From Streptomyces thermolilacinus SPC6 (GTDB lineage: Bacteria > Actinomycetota > Actinomycetes > Streptomycetales > Streptomycetaceae): a DNA stretch of 64,000 nt. Below the pieces are notes generated by a model. The model ran no database searches. It saw only the letters and a list, made by a program, of their open reading frames with translations, and was not told the DNA's origin. The stretch spans positions 6,091,001-6,155,000 of the forward strand of contig NZ_ASHX02000001.1 of NCBI RefSeq assembly GCF_000478605.2, written 5' to 3'. The translations under genes and the position numbers were made by a program. Positions 8,517-17,975 of the stretch are shown here, one piece after another (position 1 is the first letter of the stretch; each line of letters begins with the position of its first letter).

Positions 8517-11225
8517 TCACCACGCAGCGTCGTCGAACAGCGCCGGGATCTCCAGCGGCGCCGGGGCGGCCGTAAGCGACTGCTCGGTCCACATCACCTT
8601 GCCGCTCGGCGTGTACCGGGTGCCCCAGCGGCCCGCCAGCTGCGACACCAGATACAGTCCGCGCCCGCCCTCGTCGGTGGTGGCCGCCCGCCGCAGGTGC
8701 GGGGAGGTCGAGCTGCCGTCCGACACCTCGCAGATCAGCGTGCGGTCCCGCAGCATCCGCACATGGATGGGCGGGGAGCCGTACCGGATGGCGTTGGTGA
8801 TCAGTTCGCTGAGCATCAGCTCCGTGGTGAACCCGACCTCCTCCAGGCCCCAGCGCTCCAGCTGCCGCACGCACGCCGCCCGTACCGGCGCGACCGCCGA
8901 CGGGTCGGGCGGCACGTCCCAGTCCGCGACACGGTCGGGCGGCAGCAGCCGCGTCCCGGCCACGAGCAGCGCGATGTCGTCGCTGCGGTGCGGCGGCAGC
9001 ATCGCGTCGAACACCGCCCGGCATGTTTCCTCCGGGGCCCGCCCGGGCTCCTCGGCGAGCGTGTCCCGCAGCAGCCGCAGGCCCGCGTCGAGGTCCCGCC
9101 GCCGGTGCTCGATCAGCCCGTCCGTGTACAGCACCAGCCGACTGTCCTCGGGAAGGCGCAGCTCGCCCGTCTCGAACGGCCCGCCGCCCAGCCCCAGCGG
9201 CGGGAAGACGGGCACCTCGGGAAAGTCCACCGACCCGTCCGGGCGGACGACGGCCGGGGCGAAGTGGCCCGCCGACGCCATGCAGCACTCGCCCGTCACC
9301 GGGTCGTAGATGGCGTACAGGCAGGTCGCCCCGGTGATCCCGGCGGCGCCCGCCTCCTCGGCCTCCTCCTCGTCGATCCGGGACACCAGCTCGTCGAGAT
9401 GGCCCAGCAGCTCGTCCGGCGGCAGGTCGAGCGACGAGAAGTTGTGCACCGCCGTCCGCAGCCGCCCCATCGTCGCCGCCGCGTGCAGGCCGTGCCCGAC
9501 CACGTCCCCGACCACCAGCGCCACCCGCGCCCCGGACAGCGGGATCACGTCGAACCAGTCGCCGCCCACCCCGGCCTGCGCGGGAAGGTAGCGGTACGCG
9601 ATCTCCAGCGCGTCCTGCTCGGGCAGCACCCGGGGCAGCAGGCTCCGCTGGAGGGTCACCGCCATGGCGTGCTCCCGCGTGTACCGGCGCGCGTTGTCCA
9701 CCGCGACCGCCGCCCGCGCCGCCAGCTCCTCCGCGAACGCCAGGTCCTCGTCCCCGAACCGCTCCGACTCCGCCGACCTCCAGAAGTTCGCCATGCCGAG
9801 GACCACGCCTCGCGCCTGGAGCGGCACCGTCACCAGCGACCGGATGCCGTACGCGAGGGCCTCGTCGGCGCCCGCCGGGTCCTGTTCGCGCCAGCCGTGC
9901 GCCACGGTCAGGTCCGCCTCCAGCACCGCCCTGTTCCCGGCCAGCGCCGCCGCCATGGGCGTGGTCGGCACGTCGAACCGGATGAGGTCCCCGGCGCCCT
10001 GGAGCGGATGGCCGTCCCGCACGCCGCTGACGGCCGCGCGCCGCATCACCGTGTGCCCCTCCGTCGGCTCCTCGCCCCGCAGCACCGGGTCCAGCAGTTC
10101 CACGGTCGCGAAGTCCGCGAACCGGGGGACGGCCACCTCCGACAGCTCCTCGGCGGTCCGCACGACGTCCAGCGTCGTCCCGATCCGCACCCCGGCCTCG
10201 TACAGCAGCGTCAGCCGCTCCCGCGCGACCGCCGCCACACCCGTCACGGCCGTCAGCTCGGTCGTGTCGCGCAGCGTCGCGACGGTGCCGGAGGGTCCGC
10301 CGTACGGGTCGGTCGGCCGGGTGTTGACGGCGAGGAGGCGGTCGCCCGAGAGGTGCACCTCGTCGGTGACCGGGCGGCCCGAGGCGAGCAGGTCGGCGGT
10401 GTCCGCGTCGAGGCCCAGGTCGGTGACGTGGCGGCCCTCGGCGTCCGGCGGGAGGCCCAGGAGGCGCCGGGCCTCGTCGTTGGCCAGGGTGAGCAGGCCG
10501 TCGTCCCCGACGATCAGCACCCCCTCGCGCACGGCGTGCAGGACGGCGTCGTGGTGCTCGTACATCCGCGTCATCTCGGCGGGTCCCAGCCCGTGCGTCT
10601 GGCGGCGCAGCCGCTTGCTGACCAGGGCGGCGCTCGCGGTCGCCAGGGCCAGCGCGACGGCCCCCGCGCCGAAGAACAGCGGCAGCTGGCGGTCCACGGC
10701 GTCACCGATGTTCTCGATGGAGACCCCGGCGCTGACCAGGCCGACGACCGTGCCCCGCTCGTCCATCACGGGGACGACGGCGCGTGCGGCGTCGTGCGGG
10801 TGGCCCTCGAAGATCTCGGTGATGGTGCGGCCCCGGGCGGCCTGCTCGACGTCCTCCGCGCGGGTGCCGACGAGGTTCGGGTCGCTGTCCGCGATGCGGG
10901 TGCCGTCGGGGGCCAGTACGGCGACGAAGTCCACGCCCGAGCCGTGCCAGGCGTGCACGGTGTGCCGCTGGAGGGCCTGCCCGGGGTCGGGGGAAGTGAG
11001 CGCGGCGAGCGTGCCGGGGGCGTCGGCGAACGACTCGGCGGCGGCGAGGGAACGGTTCTGCGCGTCGCGTTCGCTGTCGTAGCGCGCTTGCAGCGAGAGG
11101 GCGCTCACGGCGGCGACGATCAGCACGAGAGCGACGATCACCTGGAGGAGGAGCACCTGCCCGGCGGCGGTGCGCACACCGAGAAGCCGCCCCCGACGCC
11201 CGGGACGTCCGCTCTTGCCCCTCAT
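8517..11225 (-). CDS. CitA-type membrane sensor fused to SpoIIE/PP2C phosphatase and HATPase domain
   Basis: A 902-residue membrane protein. Two transmembrane helices (about residues 22-45 and 187-208) bracket an extracytoplasmic PAS-like domain, followed by the linker RRQTHGLGPAEMTRMYEHHDAVLHA seen in CitA/DcuS sensors, split here over a PAS domain. A GAF domain and a PP2C (RsbU/SpoIIE) domain with GGDWFDV and VGDVVGHG follow. An HATPase domain resembling anti-sigma kinases ends it. The family dephosphorylates anti-sigma antagonists, so this likely couples an external carboxylate-like signal to sigma-factor control. A TAGAAA hexamer lies six bases before the ATG, suggesting a leaderless transcript. 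It is paralogous to the gene at 46333-49089. Confidence 0.88.
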   Translation of the reverse strand: MRGKSGRPGRRGRLLGVRTAAGQVLLLQVIVALVLIVAAVSALSLQARYDSERDAQNRSLAAAESFADAPGTLAALTSPDPGQALQRHTVHAWHGSGVDFVAVLAPDGTRIADSDPNLVGTRAEDVEQAARGRTITEIFEGHPHDAARAVVPVMDERGTVVGLVSAGVSIENIGDAVDRQLPLFFGAGAVALALATASAALVSKRLRRQTHGLGPAEMTRMYEHHDAVLHAVREGVLIVGDDGLLTLANDEARRLLGLPPDAEGRHVTDLGLDADTADLLASGRPVTDEVHLSGDRLLAVNTRPTDPYGGPSGTVATLRDTTELTAVTGVAAVARERLTLLYEAGVRIGTTLDVVRTAEELSEVAVPRFADFATVELLDPVLRGEEPTEGHTVMRRAAVSGVRDGHPLQGAGDLIRFDVPTTPMAAALAGNRAVLEADLTVAHGWREQDPAGADEALAYGIRSLVTVPLQARGVVLGMANFWRSAESERFGDEDLAFAEELAARAAVAVDNARRYTREHAMAVTLQRSLLPRVLPEQDALEIAYRYLPAQAGVGGDWFDVIPLSGARVALVVGDVVGHGLHAAATMGRLRTAVHNFSSLDLPPDELLGHLDELVSRIDEEEAEEAGAAGITGATCLYAIYDPVTGECCMASAGHFAPAVVRPDGSVDFPEVPVFPPLGLGGGPFETGELRLPEDSRLVLYTDGLIEHRRRDLDAGLRLLRDTLAEEPGRAPEETCRAVFDAMLPPHRSDDIALLVAGTRLLPPDRVADWDVPPDPSAVAPVRAACVRQLERWGLEEVGFTTELMLSELITNAIRYGSPPIHVRMLRDRTLICEVSDGSSTSPHLRRAATTDEGGRGLYLVSQLAGRWGTRYTPSGKVMWTEQSLTAAPAPLEIPALFDDAAW

Positions 11226-11282
11226 GACCCATTTCTAGCACCCCGCGTATTCCCCCGGCGACCCCGCGCACCCACGCGGCAG

Positions 11283-11302
11283 GGCGCCGGACCTCCGGCG
11301 CC
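11283..11302. promoter_or_regulatory. 20-bp inverted repeat between divergent genes
   Basis: Arms GGCGCCGGA and TCCGGCGCC are perfect with a 2-base centre. It lies between the divergent SpoIIE-phosphatase and PolX genes. It could be an operator or simply a GC-rich stem. Confidence 0.35.
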
Positions 11303-11352
11303 GGGGGCGCTGCCCGGGTGCCCGGCTGCGGGGTCCGGCGCACCCTGGAGGC

Positions 11353-13089
11353 ATGAGCCGAGCCAACGAGGAGGTCGAGGCGCTGCTCCAGGAGTACGCC
11401 GACCTCATCGCCATCAGCGGCGGCGACGCGTTCAAGGCACGCGCCTACGAGAAGGCAGCCCGCGCCATCGGCGGGCACCCGGACGACGTGGCGCAACTCG
11501 GCCCGGAAGGGCTGCGGGAGATCCCGAACGTCGGCCGGTCGATCGCCGCGAAGGTCGTGGAGTTCCTGCGCTCGGGACGGGTCCCCGAGATCGAGGAGAC
11601 CCGCGCGGCGATCCCCGCCGGGGTACGGGAGCTGATCACCATCCCGACGCTGGGCCCGAAGAAGGCGATGGTGCTCCACGAGGAGCTGGGGATCTCCTCC
11701 GTGGACCAGCTCCTCGACGCCATCCACGGCGAGCGGCTGCGCGACCTGAAGGGCTTCGGCGAGAAGACCGAGGAGAACATCCTGCACGGGATCTCCCTGA
11801 TGCAGCAGGCGGGCGAGGGCCGCATCCTGATCAGCGCCGCCATGGACGTGGCCGAGCAGATCGTCGCCGAACTCTCCGGGATCACCGGCTGCGTACGCTG
11901 TACGTACGCCGGGTCGCTGCGCCGGATGCGCGAGACGATCGGCGACATCGACGTCCTCGTGGCGGCCGAGCGGGCGCGGTCGTTCATGGACGCCGTCGCC
12001 TCCCTCCCGTACACCGCCGAGGTCATCGCGCACGGCGAGAAGAAGACCTCCATCCGCACCACGAAGGGCCTCCAGGTGGACCTCCGGGTCCTGCCGCCCG
12101 AGTCGTGGGGCGCGGGCCTCCAGTACTTCACCGGGTCGAAGGCGCACAACATCCGCACGCGCGAGATCGCCGTCCGCCAGAAGCTGAAGCTCTCCGAGTA
12201 CGGCCTGTTCGACGTGAAGACCGGCCGGAAGATCACCTCCGAGACGGAGGAGGACGTCTACGCCCGGCTCGGCCTGCCGTGCATCCCGCCGACCCTGCGC
12301 GAGGACCGCGGCGAGATCGCGGCGGGGCTGCGCGGCGAGCTGCCCGTCCTCGTCCAGGAGAGCGACATCCGGGGCGACCTGCACACCCACACCGACCTCA
12401 CCGACGGCCTCGCCCCGCTGGAGGACATGGTCGCCGCGGCCGCCGCGCGCGGCCACGCGTACTACGCGGTGACCGACCACGCGCCGAACCTGTCCATGCA
12501 GCGCATGACCGACGAGAAGATCCTCGCCCAGCGCGAGCGGGTCCGCGCCCTCGACCGGCGCCACCACGGCATGCGCCTGCTCCACGGCACGGAGCTGAAC
12601 ATCGGCCCGGACGGGGAGCTGGACTGGCCTGACGACTTCCTGGCCGGTTTCGACCTGTGCGTGGCGTCCGTGCACTCCCACTTCAACCAGAGCCCGGCGG
12701 CGCTCACCCGCCGCATCATCCGCGCCTGCGAGAACCCGCACGTCGCGATCATCGGGCACCCCACCACCCGCCGCATCGGCAAACGCCCGGGCCTGAACGC
12801 CGACTTCGACGCCGTCTTCGAGGCCTGCGCCCGCACCGGCACCGCCCTGGAGATCAACTCCCACCCGGAGCGCCTCGACCTGCGCGACGAGGACATCCTG
12901 CGCGCCAAGCGGTACGGCGTACGGTTCGCGGTCAACTCCGACGCCCACTCCACGACGCACCTGCCGTACCTGCGCTACGGCGTCGGCACCGCCCAGCGCG
13001 CCTGGCTCACCGCCGACGACATCATCAACACCTGGCCCCTGACCCGCCTCCGCCGCTTCCTGGCCGGGAACCGCCCCGGTTCGCGGTGA
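11353..13089 (+). CDS. polX: PolX-family DNA polymerase with C-terminal PHP domain
   Basis: A 578-residue bacterial X-family polymerase. Helix-hairpin-helix segments (IPNVGRSIAAKV; GFGEKTEENIL) lie in the first 140 residues. The nucleotidyltransferase GSLRRMRETIGDIDVLV is near 180-200 with the catalytic DxD. A PHP phosphoesterase domain starts near residue 341 with GDLHTHTDLTDG and continues with VTDHAPNL and FAVNSDAH metal ligands. Such enzymes fill short gaps and trim 3' ends in base-excision repair. ATG 11353 follows CTGGAGG. It stands alone, divergent from the phosphatase gene. Confidence 0.92.
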   Translation: MSRANEEVEALLQEYADLIAISGGDAFKARAYEKAARAIGGHPDDVAQLGPEGLREIPNVGRSIAAKVVEFLRSGRVPEIEETRAAIPAGVRELITIPTLGPKKAMVLHEELGISSVDQLLDAIHGERLRDLKGFGEKTEENILHGISLMQQAGEGRILISAAMDVAEQIVAELSGITGCVRCTYAGSLRRMRETIGDIDVLVAAERARSFMDAVASLPYTAEVIAHGEKKTSIRTTKGLQVDLRVLPPESWGAGLQYFTGSKAHNIRTREIAVRQKLKLSEYGLFDVKTGRKITSETEEDVYARLGLPCIPPTLREDRGEIAAGLRGELPVLVQESDIRGDLHTHTDLTDGLAPLEDMVAAAAARGHAYYAVTDHAPNLSMQRMTDEKILAQRERVRALDRRHHGMRLLHGTELNIGPDGELDWPDDFLAGFDLCVASVHSHFNQSPAALTRRIIRACENPHVAIIGHPTTRRIGKRPGLNADFDAVFEACARTGTALEINSHPERLDLRDEDILRAKRYGVRFAVNSDAHSTTHLPYLRYGVGTAQRAWLTADDIINTWPLTRLRRFLAGNRPGSR

Positions 13090-13182
13090 CCGGGCCGACG
13101 GGGCGACCTCGGTGCGGGCGCGGGCGGCGCCCGGTGCCAGAATCAGGCGGCATGGCGTGCCGCCCGGTTCCATGGGGACGGC

Positions 13183-13233
13183 ATGGACGAGTACGGCGGG
13201 TTCGCCGCGCACTACGACCGTGAGAGAACATGA
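13183..13233 (+). pseudogene. 16-codon ORF overlapping the MFS start; resembles a methyltransferase N-terminus
   Basis: An ATG at 13183 opens a 16-residue peptide whose FAAHYDRE segment looks like the first helix of class I SAM methyltransferases. It stops in an ATGA overlap with the MFS start at 13230. It is either a remnant of a deleted methyltransferase now serving as a coupling leader, or chance. No further methyltransferase sequence follows. Confidence 0.3.
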
Positions 13234-14498
13234 CCAGCACCGCACCCGCCGGCACGACGGCCCGCATATCCGCCCGCGGCCAGGCGCAGCGCCGCATCCT
13301 GCGTGTCCTGGTCGCCTCGCAGGTGCTCAGCGGCGCGGGGCTCGCCGCCGGTGTCACGGTCGGGGCGCTGCTCGCGCAGGACATGCTCGGCTCGACCAGC
13401 CTCGCCGGGCTGCCCAGCGCGCTGTTCACCGCGGGGTCCGCGCTGGCGGCCGTCGCCGTCGGCCGTGTCTCCCAGGCGCGCGGCCGCCGCCCCGGGCTCG
13501 CCGCCGGGTATCTCACCGGCGCCGTCGGCTCGGCCGGTGTCATCACCGCCGCCGCACTCGACCACCCCGTCCTGCTGTTCATCGCCCTGTTCGTCTACGG
13601 CGCCGGCACCGCCACCAACCTCCAGGCCCGCTACGCCGGAGCCGACCTCGCGGCACCCGGCCACCGGGCGCGGGCCGTCTCCACCGTCCTGGTCGCCACC
13701 ACCCTCGGCGGGGTCGCGGGACCCAACCTGGCCGCGCCGACGGGTACGTTCGCCGAGAACCTCGGCCTGCCGAACCTCGCCGGGCCCTTCCTCCTGTCCG
13801 GCGCCGCCTACGCGCTCGCCGCGCTCGTCCTCGCCGTGTGGCTGCGGCCCGACCCGCTGCTCCTGGCCCGCGACATCGCCCGCGTCGAAGAGGCCGACCC
13901 CGCGACGAGCACCGCCGACGACGGCGCGGCCGACACCCGCGAGGGCCGCCGCGGTGTCGTGCTCGGCGCGCTGGTCATGGTCCTCACCCAGCTCGTCATG
14001 GTCGCGATCATGACGATGACCCCGGTCCACATGCGCGGCCACGGCCACTCCACCGCCGCCTCCGGTTTCGTCATCGCCCTCCACATCGGCGCCATGTACC
14101 TGCCCTCACCGCTCACCGGCAGGCTCGTGGACCGCCACGGCCACATGAGGATCGCCGCCGCCTCCGGGATCACCCTCCTGGCCTCCGGCATTCTGGCCGC
14201 CCTCGCCCCCGGAGACTCCGTCGTGGCCCTCGCCGTCGCCCTCGTCCTGCTGGGCCTCGGCTGGAACTTCGGCCTCGTGGCCGGTACCGCGATCCTCACC
14301 GACACCGTTCCGCTCGCCACCCGCGCCAGGACCCAGGGCACCGTGGACGTCTTCATCGCCGTCGCCGGCGCCGCCGGGGGCATGGCATCCGGCGTCATGG
14401 TCGCCGCGACCAGCTATCCCGCCCTCGCCCTCACCGGCGGCATCCTCTCGCTCGCCCTCCTGCCCGCCGTCGCCGCCACCGCCCGCCGCCGCCCATGA
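13230..14498 (+). CDS. MFS transporter
   Basis: A 422-residue major facilitator protein with 12 predicted helices in two halves. The loop GRVSQARGRRPGLAAG near residue 75 is the cytoplasmic loop-2/3 motif, and a hydrophilic central loop (about 205-240) precedes the second half, which carries LVDRHGHMR. The ATG overlaps the stop of a 16-codon ORF, and no separate strong ribosome site is visible, so translation may be coupled to it. It converges on the DinB-like gene at 14645. The substrate is unknown; drug export is the likeliest role. Confidence 0.75.
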   Translation: MTSTAPAGTTARISARGQAQRRILRVLVASQVLSGAGLAAGVTVGALLAQDMLGSTSLAGLPSALFTAGSALAAVAVGRVSQARGRRPGLAAGYLTGAVGSAGVITAAALDHPVLLFIALFVYGAGTATNLQARYAGADLAAPGHRARAVSTVLVATTLGGVAGPNLAAPTGTFAENLGLPNLAGPFLLSGAAYALAALVLAVWLRPDPLLLARDIARVEEADPATSTADDGAADTREGRRGVVLGALVMVLTQLVMVAIMTMTPVHMRGHGHSTAASGFVIALHIGAMYLPSPLTGRLVDRHGHMRIAAASGITLLASGILAALAPGDSVVALAVALVLLGLGWNFGLVAGTAILTDTVPLATRARTQGTVDVFIAVAGAAGGMASGVMVAATSYPALALTGGILSLALLPAVAATARRRP

Positions 14499-14644
14499 GC
14501 CCGGCGGAGCCGACGAGCCCGGCGGCGCGCGGGCCGCGCCTGCGGGCGGCCGCGCCCGCGGGCGGCCTCGGCGCGGCCGGCCTCCGCGCGGGCGGTCGAC
14601 GGCGTGGAGGACGCCCGGCAGGTGCCGCCGCCGGGCCGGGCCGC

Positions 14645-15217
14645 TCAGTCCGCTCGTGCCGCCTCCCACGTCCATGAGGTCCGGCGGGGGAGGCCGTCGA
14701 GTTCGCCGCGGCCGGTGCACCACAGGAGGACGCGGGTGGGGTCGCCGGGCGGGGCGTCGGGGAAGAGCCGGTCGAGCACCGCTCGGCTCATCGGCGGGGG
14801 CGGCAGCCAGTCCACCGACAGGCCCCGCGCGATCTCGTGGGCGTGCAGCAGCGTCTCGGCGACACCCATCGCCGCGAACCCCCCGGCGTCGCTGGGGCCC
14901 CAGTGCCAGGCGCGCAGGTCCGGCCCGGCGGTGGCCAGGACGCCGCTGAGCAGCCCGCCGCAGGTGGTGACCACCTGGAGCACATCGGCGGGCGGCGCGT
15001 CGGGGCGCACGGTCAGGTCGAAGGGCAGGTAGGCGTCGGCAGGCCGCGCCGCCACCTGTCCGGCGTACGCCAGCAGGTCGTGCGCGATGTGCGTCGCCGT
15101 CTCCAGGCACGACCACTCCAGCGGCCAGGCCCGGCCCGTACCTCCAGTCCTCGGCCGCACGAGGGCCGAGGACCGCAGCGCCTCCGCGACGGCGGCTTCG
15201 ACATCCCGGTGGTTCAC
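14645..15217 (-). CDS. DinB/mycothiol-dependent maleylpyruvate-isomerase-like protein
   Basis: A 190-residue four-helix-bundle protein of the MDMPI/DinB-like group common in actinobacteria. The segment WSCLETATHIAHDLLAYAGQ near residue 35 and LLHAHEIARGL near residue 125 supply the usual three histidines of the metal site. Members are putative mycothiol-dependent enzymes of unknown substrate. GTG 15217 follows AAGGGGG; the longer upstream frame runs through a repeat array and is not credible. Confidence 0.7.
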   Translation of the reverse strand: MNHRDVEAAVAEALRSSALVRPRTGGTGRAWPLEWSCLETATHIAHDLLAYAGQVAARPADAYLPFDLTVRPDAPPADVLQVVTTCGGLLSGVLATAGPDLRAWHWGPSDAGGFAAMGVAETLLHAHEIARGLSVDWLPPPPMSRAVLDRLFPDAPPGDPTRVLLWCTGRGELDGLPRRTSWTWEAARAD

Positions 15218-15250
15218 GCCGGTGCCCCCTTCTGTTCGCGTCGGCGCCGG

Positions 15251-15310
15251 GCTGTTCCGGGCTGTTCCCGGCTGTGCCGGGCTGAGCCGGGCGGCACCGG
15301 GCTGTGTGTG
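15251..15310. repeat. Decameric tandem repeat (GCTGTTCCGG-like, six copies)
   Basis: Six diverging 10-bp units occupy the region between the divergent DinB-like and kinase genes. Exact 10-bp spacing puts the units on one helical face. They overlap the likely promoter region of both genes. Confidence 0.75.
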
Positions 15311-15484
15311 CCGGGTGGTGTCTCCCCAAGCTGCCAGGGATACGGCCCGGCCGCTCCGGGAACGCCCGGTCCGCGTCGCCCGTGTCCGGTTCCGCCGCGC
15401 CGGGGCGGGAACCGGTTGTGGCCGGGAAGTGTCCCTGTGGGGGAGCGGTGGTGAAGGCCGCGGGGATGTACGAGGGGGGGTCGT

Positions 15485-17194
15485 ATGGCGGACTGGGGCG
15501 TACCCGGATACACGGACGTGCGCGAGCTGGGGGCCGGGGCCGCGGGGCGGGTCGTGCTCGCCGTGCACGACGCGACGGGGCTGCGCGTCGCCGTCAAGTA
15601 CCTCGGCGACGAACTGCGCCGCGCTCCCGCCTTCCTGGCCGGATTCCGTGCAGAGGCCCGACTGCTGGGCGCGCTCGAAACCCCGTACGTGGTGCGGCTG
15701 TACGAGTACGTGGAGGCCCCCGAGGGCGCCGCCATCGTCATGGAGCTGGTGGACGGCCTCGCCCTGCGCGCCCTGCTCCGCGAGTACGGCCCTGTCGGCC
15801 CCGAGGCGGCCCTCACCGTCCTGAAGGGTTCCCTCCTCGGACTCGCCGCCGCGCACGCCGGGGGCGTCGTCCACCGCGACTACAAGCCCGAGAACGTCCT
15901 CGTCTCCGCCGACGGCGCCTCCCGCCTCGTGGACTTCGGCATCGCCACCGGCCGGGGCACCGTCGCCCGCGTGGCCGGAACACCCGCCTACATGGCGCCT
16001 GAGCAGTGGACCGGCGCCCCCGCCTCACCCGCCTCCGACGTCTACGCCGCCACCGCCACGTTCTACGAGTGCCTCACCGGCCGCAAGCCGTTCACCGGCG
16101 AGAACATCGCCGAACTCGCCCTGCGGCACGTCGAGGCGCCCGTCCCCGAGGACGACGTGCCCGAGCCGCTGCGCCCTCTCGTCCGCCACGGCCTCGCCAA
16201 GGCGCCCGAGGAGCGGCCCCAGGAGGCCGCCGCGTTCGTCCGCCGCCTGGAGGAGATCGCCACGGCGGCGTACGGGCCCCGCTGGGAGGAGCGCGGCCGC
16301 GGCCGTCTCGCGTCCCTGGCCGCGCTGCTGCCGCTGCTGTTCCCGTCCTCCGGCGACCGGGCGGGGACCACCACGGCCCTCGCCGAGACCGCCCTCCCCG
16401 AACCGCCCGGATGGCGGGCCTGGCTGCCCGACCCGCTCGGCTGGGGAGCCATCTGCGCCGGACTGCTCCTCGTCATCGCCCTGGGCGTCACCGGCACGCC
16501 CATGGGTCTCGCCGGTCCTGGCGCCTCCGCCGCTTCCTCCGCCGGTCCCTCCGCCACGACCGACGTCCGAGAGGACGGCGCCGTGTCCGTGGCCGTACCC
16601 TCCACGAGCGCCACGGCGTCCCCCACGGGGCCGGGCGCGGAACCACCAAAGGCGCCGTCGTCCGCCCCGGCCACCCCGTCCCCGGACGCGTCCGGGGACG
16701 CGTCGAGCGCCCCCGCCCCGGCGGACCCGGCTTCGGCATCGCCGCCGCTCCCGGGCGGCGGGACGACGACCCCGCCGCCCACCGCCACCACCCCGGCGGC
16801 CACGCCCACCACCGCCCCGCCCAGCCCCGCCGCCACCGGGCCCTCGCCCACACCCACCGTCGCGGCGGCGGCAGTCAAGGCGGTCACCGTCACCGACTTC
16901 CGCCAGACCGGGACCACCACGGCCACCGCCACGTTCGAGATCACCACCGACGGCCCCGGCCCGGTCGTCCTCGGCGTCCGCTGGTACGCCGGGGACTCCC
17001 GCGCCACGACGGGCGCCCAGGACGGCGCCACCGAGACGTACCGGCGCAGCGGCGCCACCAGCTACACCGTCACGCTGACCCACACGTTCAGCGCCACCGC
17101 CTGCTACTGGACGGTCACCGCGACCAGCGACCCGGCACCCGCGGGCGGCGGCGCGTCCCGCCGGCTGCTCACCCGGGGGTGCGAGCTCCGATGA
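15485..17194 (+). CDS. Transmembrane Ser/Thr protein kinase with extracytoplasmic beta domain
   Basis: A 569-residue Hanks-type kinase. Visible elements are the glycine loop GAGAAGRVV (16-24), Lys38 in VAVKYL, the catalytic loop HRDYKPENV (130-138; usual HRDLKPEN with Leu replaced by Tyr), DFG at 150-152 and GTPAYMAPE. A transmembrane helix lies near 318-337. A 120-residue Pro/Thr/Ala/Ser linker follows, then a C-terminal beta-sandwich-like domain with two cysteines (CYWTVTA, RGCELR). It lacks PASTA repeats, so it is not a PknB orthologue. ATG 15485 follows GAGGGGGG. Its stop overlaps the next gene. Confidence 0.88.
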   Translation: MADWGVPGYTDVRELGAGAAGRVVLAVHDATGLRVAVKYLGDELRRAPAFLAGFRAEARLLGALETPYVVRLYEYVEAPEGAAIVMELVDGLALRALLREYGPVGPEAALTVLKGSLLGLAAAHAGGVVHRDYKPENVLVSADGASRLVDFGIATGRGTVARVAGTPAYMAPEQWTGAPASPASDVYAATATFYECLTGRKPFTGENIAELALRHVEAPVPEDDVPEPLRPLVRHGLAKAPEERPQEAAAFVRRLEEIATAAYGPRWEERGRGRLASLAALLPLLFPSSGDRAGTTTALAETALPEPPGWRAWLPDPLGWGAICAGLLLVIALGVTGTPMGLAGPGASAASSAGPSATTDVREDGAVSVAVPSTSATASPTGPGAEPPKAPSSAPATPSPDASGDASSAPAPADPASASPPLPGGGTTTPPPTATTPAATPTTAPPSPAATGPSPTPTVAAAAVKAVTVTDFRQTGTTTATATFEITTDGPGPVVLGVRWYAGDSRATTGAQDGATETYRRSGATSYTVTLTHTFSATACYWTVTATSDPAPAGGGASRRLLTRGCELR

Positions 17195-17889
17195 CCGGCC
17201 CCCGCACCCCGCACCCCGGACGGCCCGCCGACGACCCGGACTACAGCGCCACCGGACTGGCCGCCCACTGGGCCCAGGGCCCGGCCACCGACGCCCCGGG
17301 CCCCCGCAGCGGCCCGCCCGCCCGGCCCGACCGGGTCGAGGGCGCCGTGCTCCGCTTCGGCCCCGGCGTGCCGACGCCCCCGGACGGCACGGGCCCGCAC
17401 ACCGCATCCCGCGGTGCCGGTACGGCTCCGACCCTCGTCGCCCCGCCCGTTACCCCGCGCCCGCGCCGCGCCGGGCGCCGGTACGTGCTGCCCGCGCTCG
17501 TCCTGCTGGGCGTCCTCGCCTTCCTGGCCTGGCAGCGGTACGGGCCGCAGGCCTCCGTCCGGGACGTGACGGTCCGCACCGACGGCGTCGTACCGGCCCG
17601 CGCCGTCACCGCCGACGGGTGCGGCGGCACGGCCGACATCGTGGCGGTCGTCCGCACCGACGGGCGTCCCGGCACCCTCACGTACCGCTGGATGCGCAGC
17701 GACGGCTCCGCCTCGGGCGTGCTCACCGAGCGGGTCCGCCGGGGCCAGCGGGAGGCGCGGCTGCACCTGCTGTGGACGTTCAGCGGCCGGGGGGCGTACG
17801 AGGCGCGGGCCGACGTGGAGATACTGACGCCGAGTCGGCACGGGGCGGGTACCACGTTCACGTACGCCTGCACAGGCGGGCTCGGCTGA
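17191..17889 (+). CDS. Single-pass membrane protein coupled to the Ser/Thr kinase
   Basis: A 232-residue protein of unknown function. A disordered Pro/Gly/Arg-rich N-terminus of about 90 residues precedes one transmembrane helix (VLPALVLLGVLAFLAW, about 98-113) and a C-terminal beta-rich domain with two cysteines. The topology places that domain outside, as in the kinase. Its pattern of VTV strands, the arrangement RTDGRPGTLTYRW and the cysteine near the end resemble the kinase C-terminal domain, suggesting a shared fold. The start overlaps the kinase stop (ATGA), implying matched synthesis. A kinase substrate or ligand-sensing partner is plausible. Confidence 0.7.
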   Translation: MTGPRTPHPGRPADDPDYSATGLAAHWAQGPATDAPGPRSGPPARPDRVEGAVLRFGPGVPTPPDGTGPHTASRGAGTAPTLVAPPVTPRPRRAGRRYVLPALVLLGVLAFLAWQRYGPQASVRDVTVRTDGVVPARAVTADGCGGTADIVAVVRTDGRPGTLTYRWMRSDGSASGVLTERVRRGQREARLHLLWTFSGRGAYEARADVEILTPSRHGAGTTFTYACTGGLG

Positions 17890-17975
17890 TCGAGTGGTGA
17901 CCCCCGGGGCACGGGCTTAGCGTTGAACGGTGGACGACGCCCGTCCGCGAGAGCCGCCCTTTGAGGCCGTGTGCC

